From: Gammaproteobacteria bacterium
GTDB taxonomy: Bacteria > Pseudomonadota > Gammaproteobacteria > Steroidobacterales > Rariloculaceae
DNA: 64,000 bases
Reading direction: 5' to 3'
NCBI GenBank assembly: GCA_036381015.1
Contig: DASVDR010000011.1
Span: 62,001-126,000 of the forward strand
Shown here: one piece after another, positions 36,461-45,213 of the stretch
Layout of the letters: every line of letters begins with the position of its first letter
Numbering within the stretch: position 1 is the first letter of the stretch
Notes under the pieces: model-generated
Databases searched by the model: none
What the model saw: only the letters and a program-made list of their open reading frames with translations
What the model was told of the DNA's origin: nothing
Position numbers and translations under genes: made by a program

Positions 36461-37475
36461 GACTCTGCTGATCGCCGTCACGGCGCTCGCGCTGCTGCTG
36501 ATCGGCGCGGCGGCGGCGGGTGTCGTCGCGTGGCGCGAGCTCGCTTCGCCGATGCCGATCGCGGAGCCGGCCGAGTTTTTCGAGATTGCTCCGGGAACGC
36601 CGCTCGCGCGGGTCAGCGCGGAGCTCGGCGAGCGCGGCCTCGTTCGACAGCCGTGGATTCTGACCTGGTACGCGCGCCTGTCGGGGGCCGCCACACACAT
36701 CCACGCGGGCGAGTACCGCGTCGCACGCGGCACGACGCCGCTCGAGCTGCTCGATATGCTGGTCGCGGGGCGAGTGCATCTGCACCAGGTCACGATCGTC
36801 GAAGGTTGGCGCTTCGAGGATCTGCTGCGCGCGCTGCGCGAGCATCCCGCGGTGCAGGCCACCGACCTCGACGGAGCCGAGATCATGGCCGCGCTCGGTG
36901 AGCCCGGCGTGCATCCGGAAGGGCAGTTTCTCCCGGATACCTACTCGTTTCCGAAAGGCACGTCCGATCTCGAGCTGCTGCGACTCGCGCACGAGGGGCT
37001 CGAGCGCGTGCTCGGCGCGGCATGGGCCGACCGGAGCGCCGACGTCGCGCTCGAGACGCCCTACGACGCGCTGATTCTCGCTTCGATCATCGAGAAGGAG
37101 ACGGCGCTCGACAGCGAGCGGCGGCTGATTGCCGGCGTCTTCAACCAGCGGCTGAAGCGCGGCATGCGCCTGCAAACCGACCCCACCGTGATCTACGGGC
37201 TCGGCGACGTCTACGACGGGAACCTGCGCCGCCGCGATCTCTCGACCGACACGCCCTACAACACCTACACGCGCGCCGGGCTGCCGCCGACGCCGATATC
37301 GCTGCCGAGCGCCGCGTCGATCGAAGCGGCCGTGAATCCGGCCCCCGGCGATGCGCTGTATTTCGTCGCCACCGGGCTGCCCGACGGCAGCCACTATTTC
37401 TCGTCCACGCTCGAAGAGCACAACCGCGCCGTCGGCCGCTATCTCGAGCGGCTGCGCAACGCACCGGATCAATGA
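36453..37475 (+). CDS. mltG: MltG, endolytic murein transglycosylase
   Basis: 340 residues: one N-terminal membrane anchor (LIAVTALALLLIGAAAAGVVAW), a LysM-like segment and the YceG catalytic domain. The catalytic Glu lies in LILASIIEKET, followed by FNQRLKRGMRLQTDPTVIYG and YNTYTRAGLPPTPI. It cuts nascent glycan strands and sets their length. Translationally coupled to pabC. Confidence 0.95.
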   Translation: MRKTLLIAVTALALLLIGAAAAGVVAWRELASPMPIAEPAEFFEIAPGTPLARVSAELGERGLVRQPWILTWYARLSGAATHIHAGEYRVARGTTPLELLDMLVAGRVHLHQVTIVEGWRFEDLLRALREHPAVQATDLDGAEIMAALGEPGVHPEGQFLPDTYSFPKGTSDLELLRLAHEGLERVLGAAWADRSADVALETPYDALILASIIEKETALDSERRLIAGVFNQRLKRGMRLQTDPTVIYGLGDVYDGNLRRRDLSTDTPYNTYTRAGLPPTPISLPSAASIEAAVNPAPGDALYFVATGLPDGSHYFSSTLEEHNRAVGRYLERLRNAPDQ

Positions 37476-37512
37476 AGCGACGCCGCTTGCGGCGACCGAG
37501 AACAATACGCAC

Positions 37513-38154
37513 GTGCGAGGAGCATTCATCACGGTCGAAGGCATCGAAGGCGTCGGCAAGACGTCGAGCCTCGCAGTCATCGAGCGATGCCTATCGGCGC
37601 AAGGCCGCCGCGTCGTCGTGACACGCGAGCCCGGGGGCACCGTCCTCGGGGAACGGATCCGGGAATGGGTGCTGAGCTGCGATCATGAAAGCCTTTCGGC
37701 CGAGACGGAAGCGCTGCTGATGTTCGCGGCGCGCGCTCATCACCTGCGTCACGTTATCGCTCCGGCGCTCGAGGCGGGCCGATGGGTCGTCTGCGACCGA
37801 TTCAGCGATGCGACGTTCGCTTACCAGGGCGGCGGGCGAGGCGTGTCGGCACCGTTCCTCGAATGCCTCCGCGACGGCGTGCACGGGGCGTACGGCGGTC
37901 TCGATCCGGATCTGACCCTTCTGCTCGACGCCCCCGTCGATGTGGGACGGGCGCGCATCCGCGATCGCGAGCCCGACCGCTTCGAGCGCGAGCAAACCGA
38001 GTTCTTCGAGCGCGTGCGCGAGACCTACCTTCGTCTTGCGGAACGCTACCCGGCCCGCATCCGGCGGATCGATGCGTCGGGCACGAAGGCCCACGTCGAG
38101 CAGGAGGTCGCGGAGGCGGTGATGCGCTTCGCGGCGGAGTTCGACCGCCGATGA
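37513..38154 (+). CDS. tmk: Tmk, thymidylate kinase
   Basis: Phosphorylates dTMP to dTDP. The P-loop is VEGIEGVGKTSSL; the LID and DR(Y/F) motifs appear as REPGGTVLGERIREW, VCDRFSDATFAYQGGGRG and DLTLLLDAPVDVGRARI. 213 residues from GTG 37513, the same length as the E. coli enzyme. It overlaps holB by ATGA. Confidence 0.96.
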   Translation: MRGAFITVEGIEGVGKTSSLAVIERCLSAQGRRVVVTREPGGTVLGERIREWVLSCDHESLSAETEALLMFAARAHHLRHVIAPALEAGRWVVCDRFSDATFAYQGGGRGVSAPFLECLRDGVHGAYGGLDPDLTLLLDAPVDVGRARIRDREPDRFEREQTEFFERVRETYLRLAERYPARIRRIDASGTKAHVEQEVAEAVMRFAAEFDRR

Positions 38155-39179
38155 GCCTACAGGAACCCGCGCTCGTCACGCTCGGCACGCGCCTTTGCCC
38201 TTGGCTCGCGGCGCCGCTCGAGCGCCTCGAGACGGCCCGCCGCAGCGAGCGGCTCGGCCATGCTTGGCTGATTCACGGGCCGGCCGGCACGGGCAAGCTG
38301 AATCTCGCGCTGGTCTTCGCGCACCGGCTGCTGTCGGGAACCGAGAGCGCGCCTCCGGACCTCGACGCGGAGGCGGCGGCCGCCGCGATGCGCGAACGCC
38401 GTGCACCCGGCGATCATCATCCCGATCTGCATTTCGTTTTTCCGCAGGAGGACAAACGGACGATCGGCATCGAGCAGATTCGCGACCTCTCGCAGAGTCT
38501 GACGTTGAAGGGCTTTCGCGGCGCGGCGAAGGTCGCCGTGGTCGAGCCGGCGGAGGCGATGACGGTCGCCGCCGCGAACGCGCTTTTGAAGACGCTCGAG
38601 GAGCCGGCGGAGCAGACCTACCTGCTGCTGATCAGCCATCAGCCCGATCGCCTGCTCCCGACGATTCGCAGCCGCTGCCAAGGGCTCGCGGTCGAGCCGC
38701 CTCCGAGCGGGATCGCCGCCGAGTGGCTCGGGCTCGACCCCTCCGAAGCGCACCCGGTTCTCCTGGTTTCCGGGCGGGCGCCGCTTCAAGCGGTCGAGCT
38801 CATGGATCCGGAAAAACTAGCTTTTTTAAATAATCTAGAGGAACAACTTGATCTTATTTCTCAGAGCAAGCTCGATCCGAAGGCGGTCGCCGAGGAGTGG
38901 GTGCGGAAGGACGTCGAGCAAGCCCTGTGCTGGCTGATCCGCCGTCTCGAGCACGCCATTCGGGAACGCAGCGCTTCGGGAGCGCATACGACCGCGGTCA
39001 CACCGCCCGGAGGCGCACGGCTGCATAATGCATGGCTCGTCCTGCCGGTCCGGGCGCTCTTCGAGCGGCGAGACGCCGCGGAGAAGCTTCTCGATCGGCT
39101 CGGCAGCGGCATCAACGTCGAGCTGGCTCTGCACGCGTTACTACTCGACTTCCGACTCGAAAGAGGGCGGCGAACGTGA
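38151..39179 (+). CDS. holB: HolB, DNA polymerase III delta-prime subunit
   Basis: 342-residue clamp-loader subunit with an AAA+ fold: WLIHGPAGTGKLNLALVFA (P-loop region), ANALLKTLEEPAEQTYLLL with the sensor region, and IRSRCQGLAV. The four zinc-binding cysteines found in E. coli HolB between the first helix and the HPDLH motif are absent; that segment is Ala/Glu-rich. Codons 221-240 are an AT-rich island of rare codons (38811-38870) containing the heptamer T TTT TTA at 38822-38828. The gene is coupled to tmk and pilZ. Confidence 0.93.
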   Translation: MSLQEPALVTLGTRLCPWLAAPLERLETARRSERLGHAWLIHGPAGTGKLNLALVFAHRLLSGTESAPPDLDAEAAAAAMRERRAPGDHHPDLHFVFPQEDKRTIGIEQIRDLSQSLTLKGFRGAAKVAVVEPAEAMTVAAANALLKTLEEPAEQTYLLLISHQPDRLLPTIRSRCQGLAVEPPPSGIAAEWLGLDPSEAHPVLLVSGRAPLQAVELMDPEKLAFLNNLEEQLDLISQSKLDPKAVAEEWVRKDVEQALCWLIRRLEHAIRERSASGAHTTAVTPPGGARLHNAWLVLPVRALFERRDAAEKLLDRLGSGINVELALHALLLDFRLERGRRT

Positions 39180-39514
39180 CGAAACCGGGATTGCTGACGC
39201 TTACAATCAAGGACAAGAGCGCGCTGTATCTCGCGTACATGCCGTTCGTCAAGAACGGCGGCCTGTTCATCCCGACGAATTCGAGCTACAAGCTTGGCGA
39301 CGAGGTCTTCATGCTCCTGAGCCTGATGGGCGAGGAGGAAAAGATTCCGGTGGCCGGGCGAGTGATCTGGATCACGCCGAAGGGCGCGCAGGGCAAGCGC
39401 ACGGCCGGGATCGGCGTTCAGTTCAGCGAGCAGGACCAGGGCAACACGCAGAAGCGCATCGAGACGTACCTGGCCGGCGCACTCGGCGGCGACAAGCCGA
39501 CGCACACGTTGTAG
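39176..39514 (+). CDS. pilZ: PilZ-domain protein, type IV pilus PilZ-like
   Basis: 112 residues. The pattern LTLTIKDKSALYLAYMPFV, GGLFIPTNSSYKLGDEVFM and VAGRVIWITPKGAQGKRTAGIGVQF matches the short PilZ encoded after holB in pseudomonads and xanthomonads. The RxxxR cyclic-di-GMP motif is not evident, as in that atypical PilZ needed for pilus assembly. GTG start overlapping the holB stop. Confidence 0.9.
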   Translation: MTKPGLLTLTIKDKSALYLAYMPFVKNGGLFIPTNSSYKLGDEVFMLLSLMGEEEKIPVAGRVIWITPKGAQGKRTAGIGVQFSEQDQGNTQKRIETYLAGALGGDKPTHTL

Positions 39515-39559
39515 GCGACGCGGGGCAGCATTCGAATCGACGGCGGGGCGCGCGCGGGA

Positions 39560-40609
39560 TTATTGCGCGCGCAGGTCGGTACGGTTCAAGCCGCCGCGCA
39601 GCACGTACGTCTGAAAGCCGCGCTCGTTGAGGATGAAGGCGCCCGCCGAGCTGCGCCTTCCGGTATCGCAGCAGACGACGTACTTCACGGAAGGGTCGAG
39701 GGTCTTCAGCTTCAGCCGGATGAAATAGAGCGGCACGTTGATCGCGCCCGGGTTGTGGTACGCCTCGAACTCGCTCGGCAGCCGCACGTCGAGCCACTGG
39801 CCGCCCGCGCGCACGATCTCCTCCGCCTCGTCGCGATCGACCCAGTCGAGCATCGGCTCGTTCAGCAGCGTGCGGAAGTCCTCCTTCCCGAGCCGCATAA
39901 CCGAGCCGTCCGTATCCATGTAGACGGTGGCGTTGCGCTTGGACTCCGAGATCAGCGCCTCCTCGCCGAACGTGTCGCCGACATGAAGCTCGGCGAGGCG
40001 GATGCCTTCCTTGTTCAGCGGCGTCTCGCGGGTGACGATGCAGCGGCCGCGGGTGATGATGTAGAAGTAGTCGCCTTCGTCGCCCTGCTTGATGACGACG
40101 TCGCCGGCCTTGTAGTTGACCTGCTGAAGGCGCATGAAGATCGCCTGGATGTTGGCCGGCGGAATCTTGTAGAACGCCTTCGTCTGCAGGAGCGTGGTCA
40201 TCCAATCGTCCGACGCCGGGGCGTCGCCGCGCAGCTCGCTGACTTCGTACGAGCCCGTCTGGTCCCACGTGAGCATCACGTCCAGAAGATCGCTGTCGAC
40301 GGCGATGTACTCGCACGGCGTTGCGGCGACCGCCGAGCAGCGCCGCGGCAGGACCGGAGCGAGCGGGTTCGCCGCCTCCTCGGTTCCGCCCTTGATCGTC
40401 TGCACGACGCGCCCGCCCTCTCGGAGCTGGACCGTGCCGCGGAGCACGTAGACCGTGCGCTTCTCTGAATCGCCCTCGTGGAACAGCGCCTCTCCGGGCT
40501 GCGCGTTTCTCACTCTGACCTTCTTCACCAGCGCATGAAGATTTTCCTTCTTCAAGCTGGCCATCGGCGACAGCTTCTTCAGCTCCTTGACGTCGACGGG
40601 TCTGCTCAT
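39560..40609 (-). CDS. Protein with two cyclic-nucleotide-binding domains and a rhodanese domain
   Basis: 349 residues. Two cNMP-type beta-roll domains (about 20-130 and 135-250; the second has KQGDEGDYFYIITRGRC and VGDTFGEEALISESKRNATV) precede a rhodanese domain (about 255-349) with the loop VVCCDTGRRSSAG and a candidate catalytic Cys. This combination occurs in gammaproteobacteria without a firmly established role; sulfur- or redox-linked signalling is possible. No DNA-binding domain is present, so it is not a Crp-type regulator. It converges on pilZ. Confidence 0.85.
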   Translation of the reverse strand: MSRPVDVKELKKLSPMASLKKENLHALVKKVRVRNAQPGEALFHEGDSEKRTVYVLRGTVQLREGGRVVQTIKGGTEEAANPLAPVLPRRCSAVAATPCEYIAVDSDLLDVMLTWDQTGSYEVSELRGDAPASDDWMTTLLQTKAFYKIPPANIQAIFMRLQQVNYKAGDVVIKQGDEGDYFYIITRGRCIVTRETPLNKEGIRLAELHVGDTFGEEALISESKRNATVYMDTDGSVMRLGKEDFRTLLNEPMLDWVDRDEAEEIVRAGGQWLDVRLPSEFEAYHNPGAINVPLYFIRLKLKTLDPSVKYVVCCDTGRRSSAGAFILNERGFQTYVLRGGLNRTDLRAQ

Positions 40610-40693
40610 CTCATTGTTTCAGAAGGCTTTGGGCGACGAGTGACAACGGGCTCGGAGTCTACCACACGGCGCCTCGGGGCCGTGTTATTGCGT

Positions 40694-42751
40694 TCACGCT
40701 TCAAAGCGCCGCCAGCCGCCGTGCGGGACGAATCGAGGGCCGTGGCGCTCGGCCAACTGCTCGAGCCGCGCGACGATCTCGTGCGGACCGCGCTCGCGGG
40801 CATAGCGCAGCGGGCCTCCGGTGAACGGCGCGAAACCGGTGCCGAAGACCACGCCGGCATCGAGCAGGTCGGGATCGTCGGTGACACGCTCTGCGTAGCA
40901 GGCGACGGCTTCGTTGATCAGCGGCAACATCAATCGATCCTCGAGGTCGCCGTCGGGAGGCGGGAAGGTGCGCTGCTTGATCGCCCGCTCGCCGTCGTAC
41001 CGGTAGAAGCCGGCGCCGCGTTTCACGCCGAGCTCGCCGGCTTCGACCTTGCTCGCGAGCGCCTTCGGCACCGATCGGCCGAGCGGCTCGGCCAGGATTC
41101 TCGCGACGTGGAGCGCGACGTCGAGACCGACCTTGTCGGCGAGCTCGACCGGGCCCATCGGCATGCCGAACGCCTTCGCCGCGGCGTCGATCGTCTCGAG
41201 CGCGTAGCCGTCCGCGTGCGCCTCGAGCGCTTCCAGCATGTAAGGCATCAGCACTCGATTCACGACGAAACCCGGCGAGCTACGGCAGGGGAGGGGCAGC
41301 TTGCCGATCTGGACGACGAACGCGAGCGCCTCCCGCATCGCGTCCTCGCCGGTGCTCTCGCCGCGGATGACCTCGACGAGCGGCAGGCTCGCGACCGGGT
41401 TGAAGAAATGCAAGCCGACGAACCGCTCCGGCCGCTCGAGCGCGCCGGCCATCTCCTCGAGCCGAATGCTCGACGTGTTCGTGGCGATAACCGCTTCCGG
41501 GCGCAGCCTCGGCCCGAGATCGCGCCACAGCGCCTTCTTCGCCTCGACGTCCTCGACGATGGCCTCGATCACGACGTCCGCCGCCGCCGCGCCGCGGCCT
41601 TCGAGGTCCGGCTCGAGGCGCTCGAACGCGGCTTGCGCGGCGCCCGGCGCCTTCAAGCGCTTCTCGAACAGCGTCCGAGCCCGCTTCAGCGCCGGCTCCA
41701 CGAATTCCATCGCCCGGTCCTGCACGGTGACGTGCAGCCCGCGGAGGGCGCACCACGCAGCGATGTCGCCGCCCATCACGCCGGCGCCGATCACGTGCAC
41801 GCGGCGCACGGTGTCGCTGCGAGGGGCGAGGTGGCGCATGCGCTCGCGGAGCACGAACAACCGCACGAGATTCTTCGCCGTCCGGCTGACCAGGAGCTCG
41901 CCGATCGACTCGGCCTCGGCGACGTACGCGGCCGGGCCGCGGCCGCCGTGACGTAGCCAAAGATCGAGGATCGCCTGGGGCGCCGGATAGTGCTTCGGAT
42001 TCGCCTTCCGCGAGACCTCTGCGCGGATACGCCGCGCGAGCAGGTTCCGCACCGGCCTGCGGCTCAAGAGGCGCAGGTGGAGCGGCGCCTTCCGCGGCGC
42101 CGGCTGCGCTTCGATGAGCTCCACGCATGCGCGATCGAGCTCGTCGCGCTCGACCACGCGGTCCACCAGGCCGGCCTCCGCAGCCTCGACCGGCGATAGC
42201 GACCGACCCGTCAGCATCAGATCGAGCGCGCGCGGCGCGCCGAGCAGCTCAACGAGTCGCACGGTGCCGCCGAAACCCGGGTGGATGCCGAGCTGCACCT
42301 CGGGCACGCCGATGGTGCGCTCGTAGCCGATCACGGCGACTCGATATCGGCAGGCGAGCGCGAGCTCGAGCCCCCCGCCGAGCGTGTACCCGTCCAGAGC
42401 GGCGACGGTCGGAACGTCGAGCGCTGCGATCCGCGCAAGCACGATCTGCCCCTGCATCGCGAGGCGCGCGCCGTCCGCGGCGTCGGAGATCCGCTCGAAC
42501 TCCTTCACGTCCGCGCCGAGGATGAATCCCGTGGATTTCGCCGATCGGAAGATGACGCCGCGAGGGTTCTCGTCGGCCAGCTCGCGCAGCTCCGCATCTA
42601 GCTCGAGCAGCACGTCCTTCGAAAGCGTGTTCGCGCTCGACTCGGCCTTGTCGAGCGTCAACCGGCAGATGCCGCTCGCATCGGTGTCGCGGCGCCAATG
42701 CTTCCGGACGGCGGCGGCCACGTGCGGTCCCGCTCCGTCAGGCCGCGACAC
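40694..42751 (-). CDS. FadJ/FadB-like fatty-acid oxidation protein (enoyl-CoA hydratase and 3-hydroxyacyl-CoA dehydrogenase)
   Basis: 685 residues. The hydratase half (about 1-300) has the oxyanion-hole segments GADVKEFERISD and LDGYTLGGGLELALACRYRV, plus the catalytic-Glu region GVPEVQLGIHPGFGGTVRL. The dehydrogenase half starts at VHVIGAGVMGGDIAAWCALRG and has NTSSIRLEEMA, VGLHFFNPV and FVVNRVLMPYM, with a second C-terminal domain ending FTGGPLRYA. It works with a thiolase not found here. GTG 42751 overlaps the upstream gene by 14 bases; GTG 42721 is an alternative. Confidence 0.92.
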   Translation of the reverse strand: MSRPDGAGPHVAAAVRKHWRRDTDASGICRLTLDKAESSANTLSKDVLLELDAELRELADENPRGVIFRSAKSTGFILGADVKEFERISDAADGARLAMQGQIVLARIAALDVPTVAALDGYTLGGGLELALACRYRVAVIGYERTIGVPEVQLGIHPGFGGTVRLVELLGAPRALDLMLTGRSLSPVEAAEAGLVDRVVERDELDRACVELIEAQPAPRKAPLHLRLLSRRPVRNLLARRIRAEVSRKANPKHYPAPQAILDLWLRHGGRGPAAYVAEAESIGELLVSRTAKNLVRLFVLRERMRHLAPRSDTVRRVHVIGAGVMGGDIAAWCALRGLHVTVQDRAMEFVEPALKRARTLFEKRLKAPGAAQAAFERLEPDLEGRGAAAADVVIEAIVEDVEAKKALWRDLGPRLRPEAVIATNTSSIRLEEMAGALERPERFVGLHFFNPVASLPLVEVIRGESTGEDAMREALAFVVQIGKLPLPCRSSPGFVVNRVLMPYMLEALEAHADGYALETIDAAAKAFGMPMGPVELADKVGLDVALHVARILAEPLGRSVPKALASKVEAGELGVKRGAGFYRYDGERAIKQRTFPPPDGDLEDRLMLPLINEAVACYAERVTDDPDLLDAGVVFGTGFAPFTGGPLRYARERGPHEIVARLEQLAERHGPRFVPHGGWRRFEA

Positions 42752-43493
42752 GGGACTTGCCGGCGACCTCGAAATCGCACACGAGCGGCAGGTGATCCGA
42801 GTAGTTGACGTTCGGGATCGAGAAGCTCGTGACGCTGATGCCTTCGCCGTAGAGGACGAAGTCGAGCTCCTTGCGCGGGGAGCGGCTCGGATAAGAAGGC
42901 AGGCCGCGCGAATTCGCGCTTTGCAGCCCGGTGGCCTTCATGAAGAGATAGATCTCGTGCTCGCCCCAAAAGGTGTTGAAGTCGCCTGCGACGAGCACCG
43001 GCTTCTTCGACTGAAGGATCAGATCGTGCAACGAGCGCAGCTGCGCGTGACGATGCCGATACTTCAGCGACAGATGCACGAGGAAGATGGAGCAATCCTC
43101 GAGCTCGAGCTCGATGATCAGCCGCTTGATGCCTTTGTCGAAATAGTGAAAGCGCTCGCCGTGCACGTGCGGCGCTGCGAGAAACGCGTTGCCCTGCTTG
43201 CGAACGATCGGCAGGTGCTGGTTGAGCGACGCGGCGCCGTATTTGCATTGGTAAACGGAGTAGTGGCCGAGGGCCTTGCCGATGGCTTCGGCCTGGTTGA
43301 TGCGGCGGGTGCGGATCGAGCCCGTGTCGACCTCGACGAGCGCGACGATGTCCGGGTTCTGGGCCTTGATGAAGTCCGTGATTCGCTGGAGGTTGCCGAG
43401 GTTGCCGAGCAGATAACCGACGCCCGGCAACGGCCAATGAAGGGCCTTTCCCAAACCGAGCCCGTACCGAATGTTGTACAGCAGAAGGCGCAT
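42738..43493 (-). CDS. Endonuclease/exonuclease/phosphatase family protein
   Basis: 251 residues with the EEP fold: MRLLLYNIRYG, VALVEVDTGS with the metal-binding Glu, FLVHLSLKYRHRHAQL, VLVAGDFNTF and a C-terminal SDHLPLVCDFEV with the catalytic Asp-His. Family members cleave nucleic acids, phosphoinositides or sphingolipids; the substrate cannot be told from sequence. No signal peptide, so probably cytoplasmic. ATG 43493 gives a start directly on the first strand. Confidence 0.88.
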   Translation of the reverse strand: MRLLLYNIRYGLGLGKALHWPLPGVGYLLGNLGNLQRITDFIKAQNPDIVALVEVDTGSIRTRRINQAEAIGKALGHYSVYQCKYGAASLNQHLPIVRKQGNAFLAAPHVHGERFHYFDKGIKRLIIELELEDCSIFLVHLSLKYRHRHAQLRSLHDLILQSKKPVLVAGDFNTFWGEHEIYLFMKATGLQSANSRGLPSYPSRSPRKELDFVLYGEGISVTSFSIPNVNYSDHLPLVCDFEVAGKSRVAA

Positions 43494-43651
43494 TCGGGTA
43501 GTGTACCTAAGCCGTAGGGCCATTTTGAGGCGTAATGCCGCTGATCGCCCCGTGTTCGGAACGGCATCACAAAAATCCCGCGCGTTTCGTTGCAAACGGC
43601 GCGACCCGGTAGTAGGTTCCACGACACGAGACGGGTCAGGGGCCGGAGCCG

Positions 43652-44110
43652 ATGTCGGAGAAGAATCCTATTCGAGTGTTCGTCACCCACGCCTTCGGGC
43701 AGCACGACGACTACCACCGCGTCTTCGAGTATCTGGAAGCCGCCTCCAACTTTTTCTACGTCAATTGCAGCGCCCCGGATCGCGTGCCGGCAGCCGGAGG
43801 CAAGGAGGCGCTGAAGGAGGAGCTGCGCAACCAGATCAAGAACGCCGAAGCGGTGCTCGTGCTGAGCGGGTTGTACTTGGAGAACCGCGACTGGATCACG
43901 TATCAAATGGACGCCGCGCAAGCCATGGACCTGCCGCTGATCGCGCTCGAGCCGTTCGGCGGGCTCGGCAAGGTACCCGAGGAGGTGGCGAAGCGCGCCG
44001 CCGAGGTCGTCGGGTGGAACGAGCGCTCCATCGTCGACGCCGTCCGCCGCCAGGCCCGGCACGAGGAGACCACCCGCTGGGACGTCATCGAGTTCCAGAT
44101 GCCGGACTGA
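43652..44110 (+). CDS. TIR-like domain protein (MTH538/ThsB-type, DUF1863)
   Basis: 152 residues forming a single Rossmann-like domain: IRVFVTHAFGQHDDYHRVFEYL, NFFYVNCSAPDRVP, LKEELRNQIKNAEAVLVLSG and LYLENRDWITYQMDAAQAM (first one partly quoted). This order matches the TIR-like family that includes ThsB of Thoeris defence. No ThsA-like effector, SLOG or SIR2 gene is adjacent; neighbours are metabolic. It may be a solitary NAD-related signalling or housekeeping protein. ATG 43652 is the natural start. Confidence 0.75.
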   Translation: MSEKNPIRVFVTHAFGQHDDYHRVFEYLEAASNFFYVNCSAPDRVPAAGGKEALKEELRNQIKNAEAVLVLSGLYLENRDWITYQMDAAQAMDLPLIALEPFGGLGKVPEEVAKRAAEVVGWNERSIVDAVRRQARHEETTRWDVIEFQMPD

Positions 44111-44162
44111 CGTCGCCGACCGCGCGCCGCCCGCCCGCGCCGGCCCACGGCGCCGAAAACCG

Positions 44163-45134
44163 ATGACCCGCGCTCCGGCGGTCATCGCGCATCGCGGCGC
44201 GAGCGGCTATCTCCCCGAGCACACGCGCGAAGCGAAAGTGCTCGCTTACGGTCAAGGCGCCGACTTCGTCGAGCAGGACGTCGTCGCCACGCGCGACGGT
44301 CATCTGGTCGTGCTGCACGACCTCTTTCTCGACCAGGTCACGGACGTGGCCGCGCGCTTCCCCGGCCGCGCTCGCGACGACGGCCGGCACTACGTGATCG
44401 ACTTCGATCTGGACGAGATCAAGGCCCTGCGCGTGCGCGAGCGCCGCCGGCCGGACGGGCCGCAACCGTTGTTCCCCGAGCGGTTCCGGGACGACGCCGT
44501 CGCTTTTCGGGTCGCGACGCTCGACGAGGAGCTGCGGCTCGTGCAGGAGCTGAACCGTGAGACCGGGCGGAACGTCGGGATCTGCCCGGAGATCAAGCAC
44601 CCCGATTTCCATCGCCGGCACGGCATCGACCTGGCGCGTCGGCTGCTCGAGACGCTCGCCGCGTTCGGCTATCGTTCCGCCGAGGACCGGGTCTTCGTCC
44701 AGTGCTTCGATGCCTCCGAGCTCAAGAGGTGCCGGGAAGCGCTCGGCACGCGCTTGCGGCTTGCGCAGCTGGTCGAGGACGACCGGCCGTTTCCGGACCC
44801 GGGCGCGCTCGCCGAGATCGCCTCGTACGCGGAGATCCTGGGCCCGCATTTCGCGCAGCTGGTCGACGTCCGGCGAGCGGGCGAGGGCGTCGCCGTCGTC
44901 GAGACCGCGGACACGGCCCTCGCCGCGGCCACCGCCGGGCTCGAGCTCTACCCGTATACGTTTCGCCGTGATCAGGTGCCGGCATTTTTTCCGACGTTCG
45001 AGGCGCTCTTGGCGTTTTTCTTCGAGGAAGTCGCCGTGAGCGGGGTCTTCTGCGACCATCCCGACATCGCGGTTCGGGTGCGCGACGGTCTCGCGCGGCG
45101 CACGAGCGGAGAAAGGGGCGAAGCGAGGCGCTGA
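44163..45134 (+). CDS. glpQ: GlpQ-like glycerophosphodiester phosphodiesterase
   Basis: 323 residues. The catalytic motifs are IAHRGASGYLPEHT, FVEQDVVATRDGHLVVLHD and ICPEIKHPDFHRR; ARFPGRARDDGRHYVIDFDL aligns with E. coli GlpQ. It hydrolyses deacylated phospholipids to glycerol 3-phosphate and an alcohol, with calcium. Unlike E. coli GlpQ no signal peptide is present at this start or just upstream in frame, so the enzyme is predicted cytoplasmic. It starts 52 bases after the TIR-like gene. Confidence 0.92.
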   Translation: MTRAPAVIAHRGASGYLPEHTREAKVLAYGQGADFVEQDVVATRDGHLVVLHDLFLDQVTDVAARFPGRARDDGRHYVIDFDLDEIKALRVRERRRPDGPQPLFPERFRDDAVAFRVATLDEELRLVQELNRETGRNVGICPEIKHPDFHRRHGIDLARRLLETLAAFGYRSAEDRVFVQCFDASELKRCREALGTRLRLAQLVEDDRPFPDPGALAEIASYAEILGPHFAQLVDVRRAGEGVAVVETADTALAAATAGLELYPYTFRRDQVPAFFPTFEALLAFFFEEVAVSGVFCDHPDIAVRVRDGLARRTSGERGEARR

Positions 45135-45213
45135 ACCCGATGGACAGCCCCTCGGAACTCACCTACAGTTGACTGTCTAGAGTGTCTTCACGTTTTGCTC
45201 CGAGACACTTCCG

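Noticed and set aside
43652-44110. A complete Thoeris defence system
   Set aside because: Only the TIR-like component is present; flanking genes are metabolic and no ThsA-type effector is adjacent.
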